Notes: generated by a model from the sequence alone, not told the origin. A stretch of DNA of 64,000 nt from Clostridiales bacterium (GCA_004557655.1 SFGJ01000001.1:1-64000), one strand, 5' to 3'. Shown: positions 41,348-51,389, counted from the stretch's first letter. Numbers and translations: made by a program.

Positions 41348-42214
41348 ATGCAGATACAAGGACTGTCCTGGTATCCGGGACACATGACGAAAACCAAGCG
41401 GATGATTGTGGCGGAGATGGGACACATGGATGCCGTTTGTGAGATACTGGATGCACGGATTCCGCTGTCGAGCCGCAATCCCGATGTGGACGAAATGACG
41501 GCGGGGAAACCACGCCTGGTGGTGCTGAATCGAGTGGATCAGGCAGACCCAAGGGAAACCAGCCGATGGGCGGCGTATTTCCGGGGAAAAGGCTACGCTG
41601 TATTGGAATCCAATGCCAAAAGCGGCGTGGGTACGGCGCAGTTTGCCGCCGCGGTGCGGGAGCTGCTGAAGGAGAAATTACAGGCCTATGCCGAAAAGGG
41701 ACAGGTGGGCCGTGTGGTGCGGGTCATGATACTGGGCATCCCCAATGTGGGAAAGTCTACATTTATCAATAAGGTAGCCAGACGCAAGACGGCCAAGGCA
41801 GAGGATCGCCCCGGCGTGACCCGCAGTAAGCAGTGGGTGCCGGTGGACAGCACTTTAGAGCTGCTGGATACCCCGGGTATCCTTTGGCCCAAGTTCGAGG
41901 ATGTAAATGTGGGGATGCGCCTTGCTTTTACCGGAGCTATCAAAGACGATGTGATGGACATTGAAGAACTGGGCTGTTTTCTTATGGAATATCTGGGTAA
42001 GCATTATTCGCAGGTCATCGAAGAGCGGTATAAGGTCAAGCCTGAGGAGAACGAATCGGGCTTTGATCTGCTGACCAGAGCTGGACGCAAGCGGGGCTTT
42101 CTCATGCGGGGTGCAGAGGTGGACACAGAGCGCATGAGCCGGATTTTGCTGGATGAATTCAGAGGTGGCAAGCTCGGACGCTTTACACTGGAAACAGTGG
42201 AGGACATGAAATAA
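41348..42214 (+). CDS. rbgA: Ribosome biogenesis GTPase RbgA (YlqF)
   Basis: A 288-residue circularly permuted GTPase for late 50S assembly. The G4 motif comes first (LNRVDQAD), followed by G1 GIPNVGKST and G3 LDTPGILWP. The N-terminal QGLSWYPGHMTKTKR is the family signature. It is followed by a C-terminal RNA-binding helical domain. The gene ends with TAATG, so its stop overlaps the rnhB start by one base. AGGGAGAAAACC precedes the ATG. Confidence 0.97.
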   Translation: MQIQGLSWYPGHMTKTKRMIVAEMGHMDAVCEILDARIPLSSRNPDVDEMTAGKPRLVVLNRVDQADPRETSRWAAYFRGKGYAVLESNAKSGVGTAQFAAAVRELLKEKLQAYAEKGQVGRVVRVMILGIPNVGKSTFINKVARRKTAKAEDRPGVTRSKQWVPVDSTLELLDTPGILWPKFEDVNVGMRLAFTGAIKDDVMDIEELGCFLMEYLGKHYSQVIEERYKVKPEENESGFDLLTRAGRKRGFLMRGAEVDTERMSRILLDEFRGGKLGRFTLETVEDMK

Positions 42215-42849
42215 TGGCTGCAAAAACGGACCTGTGGCTGATAGAGCGGGAACTGATGGAGCAGGGAGCTGAGGTTATCTGCGGCTGCGACGAGGCCGGA
42301 GCCGGGCCTCTGGCCGGGCCGGTGTACGCCGCGGCGGTGATCCTGCCGCCTTACTGCCAAATTGACGGCCTGAATGACAGTAAGAAGCTCACGGAAAAGA
42401 AGCGGGAGGTCCTGTACGGGATCATCACCCGGCGGGCGGTCTGCTGGTCCGTGGCAAAGGTAGAGGCCGCTGAGATCGACGCAACGGACATACTGAGCGC
42501 ACGAATGAAAGCCATGCAGTTGGCCATAGACGGTCTTGCTATCCGGCCGGAGGTGGCGCTCATCGACGGCAACCGGGACAAGGGAAGGTATGCCGCCATC
42601 ACCACACCGCATAAACTGGTGGTAGGCGGTGACAGCAAAAGCGCCTGCATCGCCGCTGCATCTATTCTGGCCAAGGTGAGCAGGGACCGGTTTGTAGCCG
42701 GGGAGCTGGACGCACTATATCCGCAGTATTTTTTTGCAAAGCACAAGGGCTATGGCACGAAGCTGCACTATGAAATGCTGGACAAATACGGGCTGTGCCC
42801 GGAGCACAGGCGTACTTTTCTGAATAAATGGGAGGAAAGGAAGCCATGA
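42214..42849 (+). CDS. rnhB: Ribonuclease HII
   Basis: A 211-residue RNase HII that nicks at ribonucleotides in DNA and removes RNA primers. The active-site motifs are CGCDEAGAGPLAGPV (Asp-Glu), the SKKLTEKKRE segment, LIDGNRD and the SKSACIAAASILAKVSRD stretch. It overlaps rbgA by one base and yraN by four bases. The order rbgA-rnhB-yraN is common in Firmicutes. Confidence 0.97.
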   Translation: MAAKTDLWLIERELMEQGAEVICGCDEAGAGPLAGPVYAAAVILPPYCQIDGLNDSKKLTEKKREVLYGIITRRAVCWSVAKVEAAEIDATDILSARMKAMQLAIDGLAIRPEVALIDGNRDKGRYAAITTPHKLVVGGDSKSACIAAASILAKVSRDRFVAGELDALYPQYFFAKHKGYGTKLHYEMLDKYGLCPEHRRTFLNKWEERKP

Positions 42850-43196
42850 GCCGCAGTGTGGGAACTTGGGGGGAGGCCCAGGTGGCAAATTTCCTCCGGA
42901 AGAATAAGTGCCGCCTTATAGGCCATAGCTACCACTGCCGCTTCGGAGAGATCGATCTCATTGCCATGGACGGAAACACCCTCTGCTTTGTGGAGGTAAA
43001 GACCCGGAGCAACCTGTCCGTGGGGCTGCCCCGGGAATATGTCAACGCAGCCAAGCAGGAACGTATCCGCAAGACTGCCCTGTTTTACTTGAGCGAAAAG
43101 GAGCTGGACTGCCCGGTACGTTTCGATGTGGCGGAGGTTTACCGCAGTGAAAGCGGTGCTCTTGAGCGCATTGAGTATGTGAAAAACGCGTTTTGA
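42846..43196 (+). CDS. yraN: YraN/UPF0102 nuclease-fold protein
   Basis: A 116-residue protein of the UPF0102 family, with a PD-(D/E)XK core: GEAQVANFL, then GEIDLIAMDG and VEVKTRSN. Its activity is unproven but the fold is that of Holliday-junction-type nucleases. The ATG at 42846 overlaps the rnhB stop (ATGA) and has GGAGGAAAGGAAG upstream. Confidence 0.93.
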   Translation: MSRSVGTWGEAQVANFLRKNKCRLIGHSYHCRFGEIDLIAMDGNTLCFVEVKTRSNLSVGLPREYVNAAKQERIRKTALFYLSEKELDCPVRFDVAEVYRSESGALERIEYVKNAF

Positions 43197-43208
43197 GGTG
43201 AATGCAGT

Positions 43209-44195
43209 TTGAAAATACCTTATTTTGACGCACACTGTGACACCATCTACCGCTGTGAGGAGACCGGCTGCGATGCGGCTTTGGAGATGGAGGCGGATCG
43301 GGAGGCCCAGCAGGCCTATTACGAAGCCTGCTGTCATCTGCGGGAAAACGGCGGACACATTGACCTGCTGCGCGGCCGAGGATTTGCCAGGTACGGCCAG
43401 TTTTTTGCCCTGTATTGGGACGCGAAAAATGCACCGGCAGACGGAATGTTCGCACAGTGTCTGCAGCTCCATGCCCGTTTTTTACAGGAAATGAAGGAAA
43501 ACCGTGACTGTATCATGCACTGTCGCAGCGGCGCAGAAGTAGATGCGGCGATCCGGCAGGGGAAAATGGTGGCACTACTGAGCATTGAGGGGGCCGATCT
43601 GCTGGAATGTGACGCGGATAAGCTGGAGACGGCCTGCGAATGGGGTGTGCGGTTGCTGAATCCTGTCTGGAATCGTGCCAACAGTCTCTCGGGAACAAAC
43701 TGTGAGGATGTGGACAGAGGCCTCTCCGAAAGGGGCAGGGACTTTGTGCGGCAGATGGAGAATCTTTCTATCTATCCGGATGTATCCCACATCTCTGATG
43801 CGGGCTTCTGGGATATTATCAAGACGACCCACGGCCCGGTGGTAGCATCCCATTCCAATGCCCGGGCTGTTTGCCCCCACCGGCGCAACCTGACGGACGA
43901 TCAGTTTCGTGCCATTCGGGACAGCGGCGGAGTGGTGGGGCTGAACCTATACAGGGACTTCGTCGGCCAAAAGGGAACCATGGAAGAACTTATCGCCCAC
44001 TTGGAGCATTTTCTGGAGCTGGGCGGGGAGCAGACCCTGTGCATCGGCGGCGACTTAGACGGATGCGAAGCTTTGGTCGGGGGAATGAATGGGCTGCAGG
44101 ATGTGCCGAAGATTTACACAGCCCTGCGGGAGCGTGGCTATAGCAAGGCACTGCTGGAGGACATTTTCTGGAACAACCTGTATCAAATGATATAG
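43209..44195 (+). CDS. Membrane dipeptidase-like (peptidase M19)
   Basis: A 328-residue metal-dependent dipeptidase of the renal dipeptidase family, cytosolic here because no signal peptide is seen. The zinc-binding DAHCDT begins at residue 7. Further metal/substrate regions are LLSIEGADLL, YPDVSHISD and ASHSNARAVCPHRRNLTDDQ. The start is TTG at 43209, with GAGGTG eight bases upstream. It probably hydrolyses dipeptides, possibly D-configured ones. Confidence 0.93.
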   Translation: MKIPYFDAHCDTIYRCEETGCDAALEMEADREAQQAYYEACCHLRENGGHIDLLRGRGFARYGQFFALYWDAKNAPADGMFAQCLQLHARFLQEMKENRDCIMHCRSGAEVDAAIRQGKMVALLSIEGADLLECDADKLETACEWGVRLLNPVWNRANSLSGTNCEDVDRGLSERGRDFVRQMENLSIYPDVSHISDAGFWDIIKTTHGPVVASHSNARAVCPHRRNLTDDQFRAIRDSGGVVGLNLYRDFVGQKGTMEELIAHLEHFLELGGEQTLCIGGDLDGCEALVGGMNGLQDVPKIYTALRERGYSKALLEDIFWNNLYQMI

Positions 44196-44211
44196 CAATA
44201 AGGAGTACAGA

Positions 44212-44901
44212 ATGGCTTTATATACCATTGGAGATCTGCATCTCTCGCTTGGGTCGGATAAACCCATGGATGTTTTCGGCGAGGGATGGAACAACTATGT
44301 GGACAGGATCCGGGAGGGTTTTTCCGAGCTCCGTGAGGATGATGTGACAGTGCTGTGCGGGGATTTGTCCTGGGGCATGAGCCTGGAGGAATCACTAAAG
44401 GATCTGCAGTTTATCCATCATCTGCCGGGAAAGAAGATTCTGATGAAAGGCAACCACGACTATTGGTGGAACACTGCCGCCAAGATGCAGCGCTTTTTTG
44501 ATGAGCACGGGCTGGATTCTCTGCAAATATTGCATAACAACTGTGTTTTCTATGGTGAAATAGCGCTGTGCGGTACCCGTGGATGGTTTTACGAACTGGA
44601 TGAGCCGGGCGGCCATACGGAGAAAATGCGCAATCGGGAGGCGGGACGGCTGAAGACCTCGCTGCAGGCGGCGGGGGATAAGGAAAAGATCTGCTTTCTC
44701 CACTATCCGCCCCTATATACCGGCTATCGCTGTGAGGAAATGCTGCGTCTTTTGCAGCAGTACGGCGTGAAACAGTGCTGCTACGGACACCTGCACGGCG
44801 GTCCATCCCATGGTCGGGCGGTGCAGGGAGAGCGGGATGGAACGGAATTTTCTCTGGTATCGGCGGACTATCTCCGTTTTAAGCCAAAAAAAATTTTATA
44901 A
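44212..44901 (+). CDS. Calcineurin-like metallophosphoesterase
   Basis: A 229-residue phosphoesterase with all dimetal motifs: GDLHLS, CGDLSWG, GNHDYWW, HYPPLYTG and GHLHGG. The substrate is not known; short single-domain members of this type occur widely in clostridia. It follows the dipeptidase with a 16-base gap (AAGGAG site) and is the last gene before the tig promoter. Confidence 0.93.
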   Translation: MALYTIGDLHLSLGSDKPMDVFGEGWNNYVDRIREGFSELREDDVTVLCGDLSWGMSLEESLKDLQFIHHLPGKKILMKGNHDYWWNTAAKMQRFFDEHGLDSLQILHNNCVFYGEIALCGTRGWFYELDEPGGHTEKMRNREAGRLKTSLQAAGDKEKICFLHYPPLYTGYRCEEMLRLLQQYGVKQCCYGHLHGGPSHGRAVQGERDGTEFSLVSADYLRFKPKKIL

Positions 44902-44922
44902 TAGTGCAAAAAAGTGTGGAAA

Positions 44923-44950
44923 TTGTCATCCTTTTCTGTTATCATATAAA
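44923..44950 (+). promoter_or_regulatory. tig promoter
   Basis: TTGTCA (44923-44928), 16 bases, TATAAA (44945-44950). Confidence 0.55.
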
Positions 44951-44995
44951 ATTGCATTGATTCGCATTATTAATGCTGAACGGAGGAAAAACAAA

Positions 44996-46309
44996 ATGAG
45001 TGTAAAATCCTGTGAAAAACTGGAAAAAAGTAAGGTCGCATTGACCATTGAAGTCAGCGCCGAGGACTTTGAAGCTGCCATCAACAAGGCTTATCTGAAG
45101 ATGCGCGGCAAGATGAACATCCCCGGTTTCCGCCCCGGCAAGGCTCCCCGCAAGATCGTTGAGAGCATGTACGGCGTGGAGGTCTTCTATGAGGAGGCCG
45201 TGAATATTGTGTTGCCCGATGCCTATGAGAAGGCCATCAGCGACGAGAAACTGGAAGTTGTGGGCTATCCCGAAGTGGAGCTGGAGAACTGCGGCAAGGA
45301 CGGCGTGACTTTTAAGGCTACCGTTGCCGTTTATCCCGAGGTGAAGCTGGGCCAGTATAAGGGCATGGAGGCACCCAAGGCCGCTGTGAAGGTCATGGCA
45401 GCCGATGTGAACGCACGGCTGAAGGAAATGGCCGAGCGCAACAGCCGTCTGGTGAGCGTGGAGCGCGCCGTGAAGAAGGGTGACACCGCCAACATCGACT
45501 TTGAGGGCTTTGACAATGGCGTGGCTTTCGACGGCGGCAAGGGCGAGAACTTTGACCTGGAGATCGGTTCCGGCAGCTTTGTGCCCGGTTTTGAGGAGCA
45601 GCTTATCGGCATGAAGGTAGGCGAGGAGAAGGATATTGACATCACCTTCCCCGAGAACTATACTCCGGAGCTGGCCGGCAAGCCCGTCGTGTTCCATGTG
45701 AAGGTTAACGAGGTCAAGGTGAAGGAAGTTCCTGCCATTGACGACGAATTCGCCAAGGATGTGTCTGAGTTCGACACTCTGAAGGAACTGAAGGCCGATC
45801 TGAAGAAGAAGATCACCGAGGATCGCAAGACCGCTGCCCAGCACGCCTTTGAGGATGCCCTGATGCAGAAGGTGGCTGACGGCATCGAGGCCGACATCCC
45901 CGAGGAAATGGTGGTGCTGCAGTCCCAGAAAATGATGGAGAATTTTAAGCAGCAGTTGGCCGCTCAGGGTATTCCCTTCGATCAGTATGTGAAGATGACC
46001 GGTATGGACGAGGATGCTATCCAGAAGCAGTCCATGGAGCCTGCTCTGAAACAGGTGCGTATGGATCTGGCAGTGGCTGCCATCGTCAAGGCCGAAAATC
46101 TGGAAGTCTCCGACGAGGAAGTGGAGAATGAGATGAAGACCATTGCCGAGAAGTACGGCATGGAGCTTGAGTCCATCAAGAAGTATCTGCCTGCCGCCGA
46201 TGTGAAGGAGCAGGTCATTCGTGAGAAGGTCATCAAGGTCGTGGCCGACAGTGCCGTTGCTGTGGAGCCCGAGGAAAAGCCCGAAGAGAAGAAAGAAGAC
46301 AAAGAGTAA
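44996..46309 (+). CDS. tig: Trigger factor
   Basis: A 437-residue ribosome-associated chaperone with peptidyl-prolyl isomerase activity. The N-terminal ribosome-docking signature is NIPGFRPGKAPR. The FKBP domain (about 160-245) has GDTANIDFEGF and FVPGFEEQLIGM. The C-terminal substrate cradle follows, ending in an acidic-lysine tail (EEKPEEKKEDKE). CGGAGG precedes the ATG at 44996; longer in-frame extensions run back over the promoter. It leads the tig-clpP-clpX-lon-engB cluster. Confidence 0.97.
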   Translation: MSVKSCEKLEKSKVALTIEVSAEDFEAAINKAYLKMRGKMNIPGFRPGKAPRKIVESMYGVEVFYEEAVNIVLPDAYEKAISDEKLEVVGYPEVELENCGKDGVTFKATVAVYPEVKLGQYKGMEAPKAAVKVMAADVNARLKEMAERNSRLVSVERAVKKGDTANIDFEGFDNGVAFDGGKGENFDLEIGSGSFVPGFEEQLIGMKVGEEKDIDITFPENYTPELAGKPVVFHVKVNEVKVKEVPAIDDEFAKDVSEFDTLKELKADLKKKITEDRKTAAQHAFEDALMQKVADGIEADIPEEMVVLQSQKMMENFKQQLAAQGIPFDQYVKMTGMDEDAIQKQSMEPALKQVRMDLAVAAIVKAENLEVSDEEVENEMKTIAEKYGMELESIKKYLPAADVKEQVIREKVIKVVADSAVAVEPEEKPEEKKEDKE

Positions 46310-46398
46310 TTCGGACTATTAGAATCACTATCGGGCGGGTATACTTTTGTATTATGCCTTGCATTGCGAGGCCCCATTTGAACAGGAGGTTTATTTCT

Positions 46399-46980
46399 AT
46401 GAGCTTAGTTCCTTATGTTGTGGAGCAGACCAACCGGGGAGAGCGTTCCTATGATATTTTCTCCCGCTTGCTCAATGACCGCATCATCTTCCTGGGAGAA
46501 GAGGTGAATGATACGACTGCCAGCCTGGTGGTGGCCCAGCTTCTATATTTGGAAGCACAGGATCCTGACAAGGATATCCAGATGTACATCAACAGCCCCG
46601 GCGGCTCCGTCACTGCCGGTATGGCCATTTACGATACCATGCAGTATATTAAGTGTGATGTTTCCACCATCTGCATCGGTATGGCTGCCAGTATGGGCGC
46701 ATTCCTGCTCTCCAGCGGCGCCAAGGGCAAACGCATTGCTCTGCCTAATGCCGAGGTGATGATCCATCAACCCTCTGCCGGTACCAAGGGTAAGGTCACC
46801 GACATGGAGATTGATGTGGAACATTTCCTGAAGATCAAGCAGCGGCTGAACAAGATTCTGGCTGAAAACACCGGCAAGACCCCTGAGCAGATCAAGGCAG
46901 ACTCCGAGCGGGATCACTGGATGATCGCCGAGGAGGCCCGGGAATACGGACTGGTGGATAAAGTCATTTACAAGAGGTAA
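46399..46980 (+). CDS. clpP: ATP-dependent Clp protease proteolytic subunit
   Basis: A 193-residue serine protease with catalytic Ser98 (MAASMGA), His123 (MIHQP) and Asp172 (ERDHW). The ATG at 46399 has AGGAGG upstream. It forms the tetradecameric chamber working with ClpX from the next gene, two bases downstream. Confidence 0.98.
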   Translation: MSLVPYVVEQTNRGERSYDIFSRLLNDRIIFLGEEVNDTTASLVVAQLLYLEAQDPDKDIQMYINSPGGSVTAGMAIYDTMQYIKCDVSTICIGMAASMGAFLLSSGAKGKRIALPNAEVMIHQPSAGTKGKVTDMEIDVEHFLKIKQRLNKILAENTGKTPEQIKADSERDHWMIAEEAREYGLVDKVIYKR

Positions 46981-46982
46981 CT

Positions 46983-48278
46983 ATGTCGGATAAGAACAAA
47001 GAACTGCGCTGTTCCTTTTGCGGTAAGAGCGAGAAACAGGTGCACCGCATGATCCAGGGCCCCGGTGTCCGAATCTGCGATGAGTGTGTTCAGCTTTGTA
47101 TCTCCATTTTGGAGGACGATTACAGCCCCGCCTCTGAAACCAGATTTGAAGCACCGGACCGTCTGCCCACTCCCCGGGAGATCAAGGCGGTTCTGGATGA
47201 ATATGTGATCGGACAGGAGGCTGCTAAGATCGCCCTCTCCGTATCCGTTTATAATCACTATAAACGCATTTTCTACGGCGGCGGCGAGGATGTGGAGCTG
47301 CAAAAGAGCAACATTCTCATGATCGGGCCTACCGGCAGCGGAAAGACACTGTTTGCCCAGACTCTGGCCCGTGTGCTGCAGGTGCCTTTTGCCATTGCTG
47401 ATGCCACCACGCTTACCGAGGCCGGCTATGTGGGCGACGATGTGGAGAATATTCTTCTTCGTTTGCTGCAGGCGGCGGATTACGATGTGGAGTTGGCGGA
47501 GCGGGGGATCATCTATGTGGATGAGATCGACAAGATTGCCAGGAAGAGCGAGAACACATCAATCACCCGAGATGTTTCCGGCGAGGGCGTGCAGCAGGCT
47601 CTGTTAAAGATTCTGGAAGGTACGGTGGCCAATGTGCCGCCCCAAGGGGGACGCAAGCATCCTCACCAGGAGTTCATCCAGATGGATACCCACAATATTC
47701 TCTTTATCTGCGGCGGCGCATTTGACGGTCTGGAGAAGATCATCGAAAAGCGAACGGACCGCAAGGGAATCGGATTTGACGCCGTTGTGGAGAGCAAGGC
47801 GGAGCGGCAGACCGGCGCGCTTCTGAAAGAAGTGCAGCCACATGACCTGCTGAAGTTCGGTATTATTCCCGAACTGGTGGGCCGTTTGCCGGTGATTGCA
47901 GCGCTGGACGGCCTGACCCGGGATGACCTGGTGCAGATCCTCACCCAGCCGAAAAACGCACTGCTCAAACAGTATAAAAGGCTGTTTGCCTACGACAATG
48001 TGAACCTTTCCTTTACGGAGGATGCTCTGGAGGCAGTGGCCGACAAGGCTATCAAGCGCAACATCGGTGCCCGCGGCCTTCGGGCTGTTATGGAGGGAAT
48101 TCTGACCAAGGTGATGTACGATATTCCCTCTGATCCCACCGTTGAGCAGGTGACCATCACTGCAGAATGTGTGGCCGGGAAAGCCGAACCGGAGATCGTA
48201 CATGACGCAGGGAAGGAGCCCTGCGTGGCAAAATTGAAGACCGGAAAGGCAGAAGATCTATCTGCGCCGGCCTCTTAA
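46983..48278 (+). CDS. clpX: ATP-dependent Clp protease ATP-binding subunit ClpX
   Basis: A 431-residue AAA+ unfoldase. The N-terminal zinc-binding domain (CSFCGKSEKQV...CDECVQLC) precedes Walker A GPTGSGKT and Walker B IIYVDEIDKI, sensor and pore-loop regions, and the IGF-type loop region that docks ClpP (KGIGFDA). A short Ala/Lys tail ends the protein. A terminator follows. Confidence 0.98.
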   Translation: MSDKNKELRCSFCGKSEKQVHRMIQGPGVRICDECVQLCISILEDDYSPASETRFEAPDRLPTPREIKAVLDEYVIGQEAAKIALSVSVYNHYKRIFYGGGEDVELQKSNILMIGPTGSGKTLFAQTLARVLQVPFAIADATTLTEAGYVGDDVENILLRLLQAADYDVELAERGIIYVDEIDKIARKSENTSITRDVSGEGVQQALLKILEGTVANVPPQGGRKHPHQEFIQMDTHNILFICGGAFDGLEKIIEKRTDRKGIGFDAVVESKAERQTGALLKEVQPHDLLKFGIIPELVGRLPVIAALDGLTRDDLVQILTQPKNALLKQYKRLFAYDNVNLSFTEDALEAVADKAIKRNIGARGLRAVMEGILTKVMYDIPSDPTVEQVTITAECVAGKAEPEIVHDAGKEPCVAKLKTGKAEDLSAPAS

Positions 48279-48288
48279 ATGAACGATA

Positions 48289-48321
48289 GGGGAGAGGCGA
48301 AGATTCGTCCCTCCCCTTTTT
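48289..48321 (+). terminator. Terminator between clpX and lon
   Basis: GGGGAG/CTCCCC outer stem (48289-48294, 48311-48316) with an inner GGCGA/TCGTC stem, then five T's (48317-48321). It lies inside the clpX-lon gap. Confidence 0.8.
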
Positions 48322-48360
48322 CTCATGCTGCATTCCGCAGCTGAAAGGAGCGAAGACCTT

Positions 48361-50754
48361 ATGGAACAAACAACAATGAATATTCCCGTTTTAGCCTTAC
48401 GGGGGCTGACGGTTTTTCCCGGCCAAACCACCGGGTTTGATGTGGAACGTGAGATCTCCATGCTGGCGCTGAACAATGCAATGGAGGAAGGTAAAGATAT
48501 TTTTCTGGTGACCCAGCGTGAGTTGTCTGTAATGCGCCCGGATGAGAGCGACCTGTACACTGTGGGTACGGTGGCTCATGTGCTGCAGATCATCAAAACA
48601 TCCGAAACTACCGTTCGTGTGGTGGTGCGAGGTATGGGCAAGGGTCGTATCAATCGCCTGTGGCAGACCAGACCTTTCCTGCAGGCCAATGTTGTGCTGG
48701 TGGAGGACGATTTTCCGGGTAGGATGACAAGCCGGGTGGAGGCCGTTATGCGTCAGACCTACGCCATTTTCGGAGAGTATAAGGAGATGGTGCCGGATTT
48801 GTCGGACGAGATCGTGGCCACTGTGCTGGATTGCAATGATCCCGGAAGGCTGGCAGACTACATAGGTTACAGCATTAATCTTCGCCACACGGACCGCCAG
48901 CGGATTCTTGAGGAACTGCATCCTGTGAAACGGCTGCAGCTGGTCAACGAGATCCTTACCCACGAGCTGGATGTCATTTCACTGGAAGTGGAAATGGAGA
49001 AAAAAGTCCGTGACCGTGTGGGCCGCGTGCAGAAAGACATGATCCTTCGGGAGCAGGTGAAGGTGTTGCAGCATGAACTGGGGGACGACGGCGACGAGGA
49101 GATCCAGGAGTATACCGATAAAATTGAGAAGCTGCGGGTTTCCGAAGAAATCGAGCAAAAGCTGATGAAAGAGGTCTCGCGGCTTTCTAAGCAGCCTTTT
49201 GGCAGCGCCGAGGCGTCAGTGATCCGCAATTATTTGGACACCTGCCTGGAAATGCCCTGGGGAAGGGAAACCAAGGACCGTGCCAACGTGGATAAGGCCC
49301 GTGCCATACTGGACCGGGACCACTACGGGCTTAACAAGGTGAAAGAGCGCATTCTGGAGCATATTGCCGTGCGGCAGATCTATCCCGGCGCCAAGGGCAA
49401 GATCATTTGCCTTGTGGGGCCTCCGGGCGTAGGCAAGACGTCTATTGCGATCTCCGTAGCAAAGGCAATGAACCGCAAGCTCTGCCGTATCAGTTTGGGT
49501 GGCGTGCGGGATGAAGCGGACATCCGCGGCCATCGCAAGACCTACATAGGCGCTATGCCCGGCCGCATTGTGGAGGGCCTTATCCGCAGCGGCTCCATGA
49601 ATCCACTGCTGGTGCTGGATGAGATCGATAAGCTGGGCAACGATATGCGGGGAGACCCCGCATCGGCACTGCTGGAGGTACTGGACAGTGAGCAGAACGG
49701 CACCTTCCGGGATCACTTCCTGGAGATCCCTGTGGATTTGAGCCGGGTGATGTTCATTACCACCGCCAACACAACGGACACCATACCGCGTCCACTGCTG
49801 GATCGCATGGAGGTCATTGAGCTGGGAAGCTATACAGACGAGGAGAAAGTGGAGATCGCACAGCGGCATCTCATTCCCAAACAGCTCAAGGAACACGGTC
49901 TGCAAAAAAGACAACTGTATATCTCGGATGATGCAATACGACGCATCATCAGCGGGTATACAAGGGAGTCCGGCGTTCGTGTGCTGGAGCGTGAAATTGG
50001 GGCCATCTGCCGGAAAACCGCCATGAAGATTGCTGCAAAGGATGTAAAGCGAGTTTCTGTTACACATGATGGTTTAAAAGAGTTTTTGGGCGTTGTGCGC
50101 TATACGGATTCGATGTATCTGCGGCAAAATGAGGTCGGTGTGGTAAACGGTCTTGCCTGGACACAGGTGGGCGGCGAAATATTAGAAGTGGAAGTCAATG
50201 TCATGGATGGTTCCGGAAAACTGGAGCTTACCGGCAACTTGGGTACTGTGATGCAGGAGTCTGCAAAGACTGCTCTGAGCTGTCTTCGCAGCCGTTCCGA
50301 ACAGCTTGGCATTGAAAAGGATTTCTATAAAACAAGGGATATCCACATCCACTTCCCCGAGGGCGCAGTACCCAAGGATGGGCCATCGGCCGGTATTGCC
50401 ATTACTACGGCGATGCTGTCCGCCCTGACAGGGAGAAAGGCCCGCCGGGATGTCGCTATGACAGGAGAAGTGACTCTGCGTGGCCGTGTGCTCCCCATTG
50501 GCGGATTAAAGGAGAAGACTATGGCGGCTCTGCGCAGTGGCGTCGGAACGGTGATCATTCCCCGGGAAAACGAAAAGGATCTGGAGGAGATCGATCAGAC
50601 TGTACGCATGAAGCTGCACTTTGTGGCTGTTGATGCGGTGGAGGAGGTCTTTTCCGCTGCACTTGTAACGGATCAATGTCGTAAAACGGAGGCAACTAAG
50701 GAAACACCGATGCTTCCGGTGCAGCCGGTTCAAAGATCGGAGCTGCGGGTGTGA
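48361..50754 (+). CDS. lon: ATP-dependent protease Lon
   Basis: A 797-residue LonA protease. The N-terminal substrate-binding domain starts NIPVLALRGLTVFPGQT, the AAA+ module has GPPGVGKTS and LVLDEIDKLG, and the C-terminal Ser-Lys dyad protease domain has PKDGPSAGIAITTAM and the lysine region VLPIGGLKEK. The ATG at 48361 has AAAGGAG upstream. Confidence 0.98.
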   Translation: MEQTTMNIPVLALRGLTVFPGQTTGFDVEREISMLALNNAMEEGKDIFLVTQRELSVMRPDESDLYTVGTVAHVLQIIKTSETTVRVVVRGMGKGRINRLWQTRPFLQANVVLVEDDFPGRMTSRVEAVMRQTYAIFGEYKEMVPDLSDEIVATVLDCNDPGRLADYIGYSINLRHTDRQRILEELHPVKRLQLVNEILTHELDVISLEVEMEKKVRDRVGRVQKDMILREQVKVLQHELGDDGDEEIQEYTDKIEKLRVSEEIEQKLMKEVSRLSKQPFGSAEASVIRNYLDTCLEMPWGRETKDRANVDKARAILDRDHYGLNKVKERILEHIAVRQIYPGAKGKIICLVGPPGVGKTSIAISVAKAMNRKLCRISLGGVRDEADIRGHRKTYIGAMPGRIVEGLIRSGSMNPLLVLDEIDKLGNDMRGDPASALLEVLDSEQNGTFRDHFLEIPVDLSRVMFITTANTTDTIPRPLLDRMEVIELGSYTDEEKVEIAQRHLIPKQLKEHGLQKRQLYISDDAIRRIISGYTRESGVRVLEREIGAICRKTAMKIAAKDVKRVSVTHDGLKEFLGVVRYTDSMYLRQNEVGVVNGLAWTQVGGEILEVEVNVMDGSGKLELTGNLGTVMQESAKTALSCLRSRSEQLGIEKDFYKTRDIHIHFPEGAVPKDGPSAGIAITTAMLSALTGRKARRDVAMTGEVTLRGRVLPIGGLKEKTMAALRSGVGTVIIPRENEKDLEEIDQTVRMKLHFVAVDAVEEVFSAALVTDQCRKTEATKETPMLPVQPVQRSELRV

Positions 50755-50763
50755 GTAACGAGT

Positions 50764-51351
50764 ATGGGGATCAATTTTAATAAAGCGGAGTTCATTCTTT
50801 CCGCCGTAAAAAAGAGCGCATTTATTCGTGATGGTCGGCCTCAGGTTGCTTTTGCGGGTCGTTCCAATGTGGGCAAATCCTCCGTGATCAATCGCCTGCT
50901 TAATCGGAAAAACTTTGCTCGGGTAGGTGCTACCCCGGGGAAAACTACCCAGGTAAATTATTTCCTCATTGACGGAAAAGTCTATTTCACAGACCTGCCC
51001 GGATATGGTTATGCCAGGGTTTCCAAAGAGGAAAGGGATCGCTGGGGGCGGTTAATGGAGAATTATTTCCAGGAGGAGGGCCTCATCAGTTTGGGAGTGC
51101 TCATTGTGGATGCTCGGCACAAGCCTACGGTGGACGATGAGACCATGTGCACATGGTTTAAAGACAGCGGCTGCCCTCTGATCGTTGTGGCCAATAAGCT
51201 GGATAAGCTGAAAAAGAGCGAGGTGGAGCCGAATCTGCATCGTATCAGGGAGACTCTGGAGCTGCCGGAATCGGCCCTGGTCATCCCGTTTTCTGCAGAG
51301 AAGGGAACAGGGAAAACAGAACTATTGTCTGCCATAGAACAATTTGTTTAA
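50764..51351 (+). CDS. engB: Ribosome biogenesis GTP-binding protein EngB (YsxC)
   Basis: A 195-residue TrmE/Era-type GTPase for 50S assembly. G1 is AGRSNVGKSS, G3 is FTDLPGYGYARV, G4 is VANKLDKL and G5 is FSAEKGTG. It starts nine bases after the lon stop, with a weak GAG site, completing the conserved cluster order. Confidence 0.96.
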   Translation: MGINFNKAEFILSAVKKSAFIRDGRPQVAFAGRSNVGKSSVINRLLNRKNFARVGATPGKTTQVNYFLIDGKVYFTDLPGYGYARVSKEERDRWGRLMENYFQEEGLISLGVLIVDARHKPTVDDETMCTWFKDSGCPLIVVANKLDKLKKSEVEPNLHRIRETLELPESALVIPFSAEKGTGKTELLSAIEQFV

Positions 51352-51355
51352 AACC

Positions 51356-51389
51356 ATAAAATGTGAAGGTTTTTACCTTCACATTTTAT
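51356..51389 (+). terminator. Hairpin after engB
   Basis: A perfect 15-bp AT-rich stem (51356-51370 with 51375-51389) with a TTTT loop, five bases after the engB stop. Confidence 0.75.
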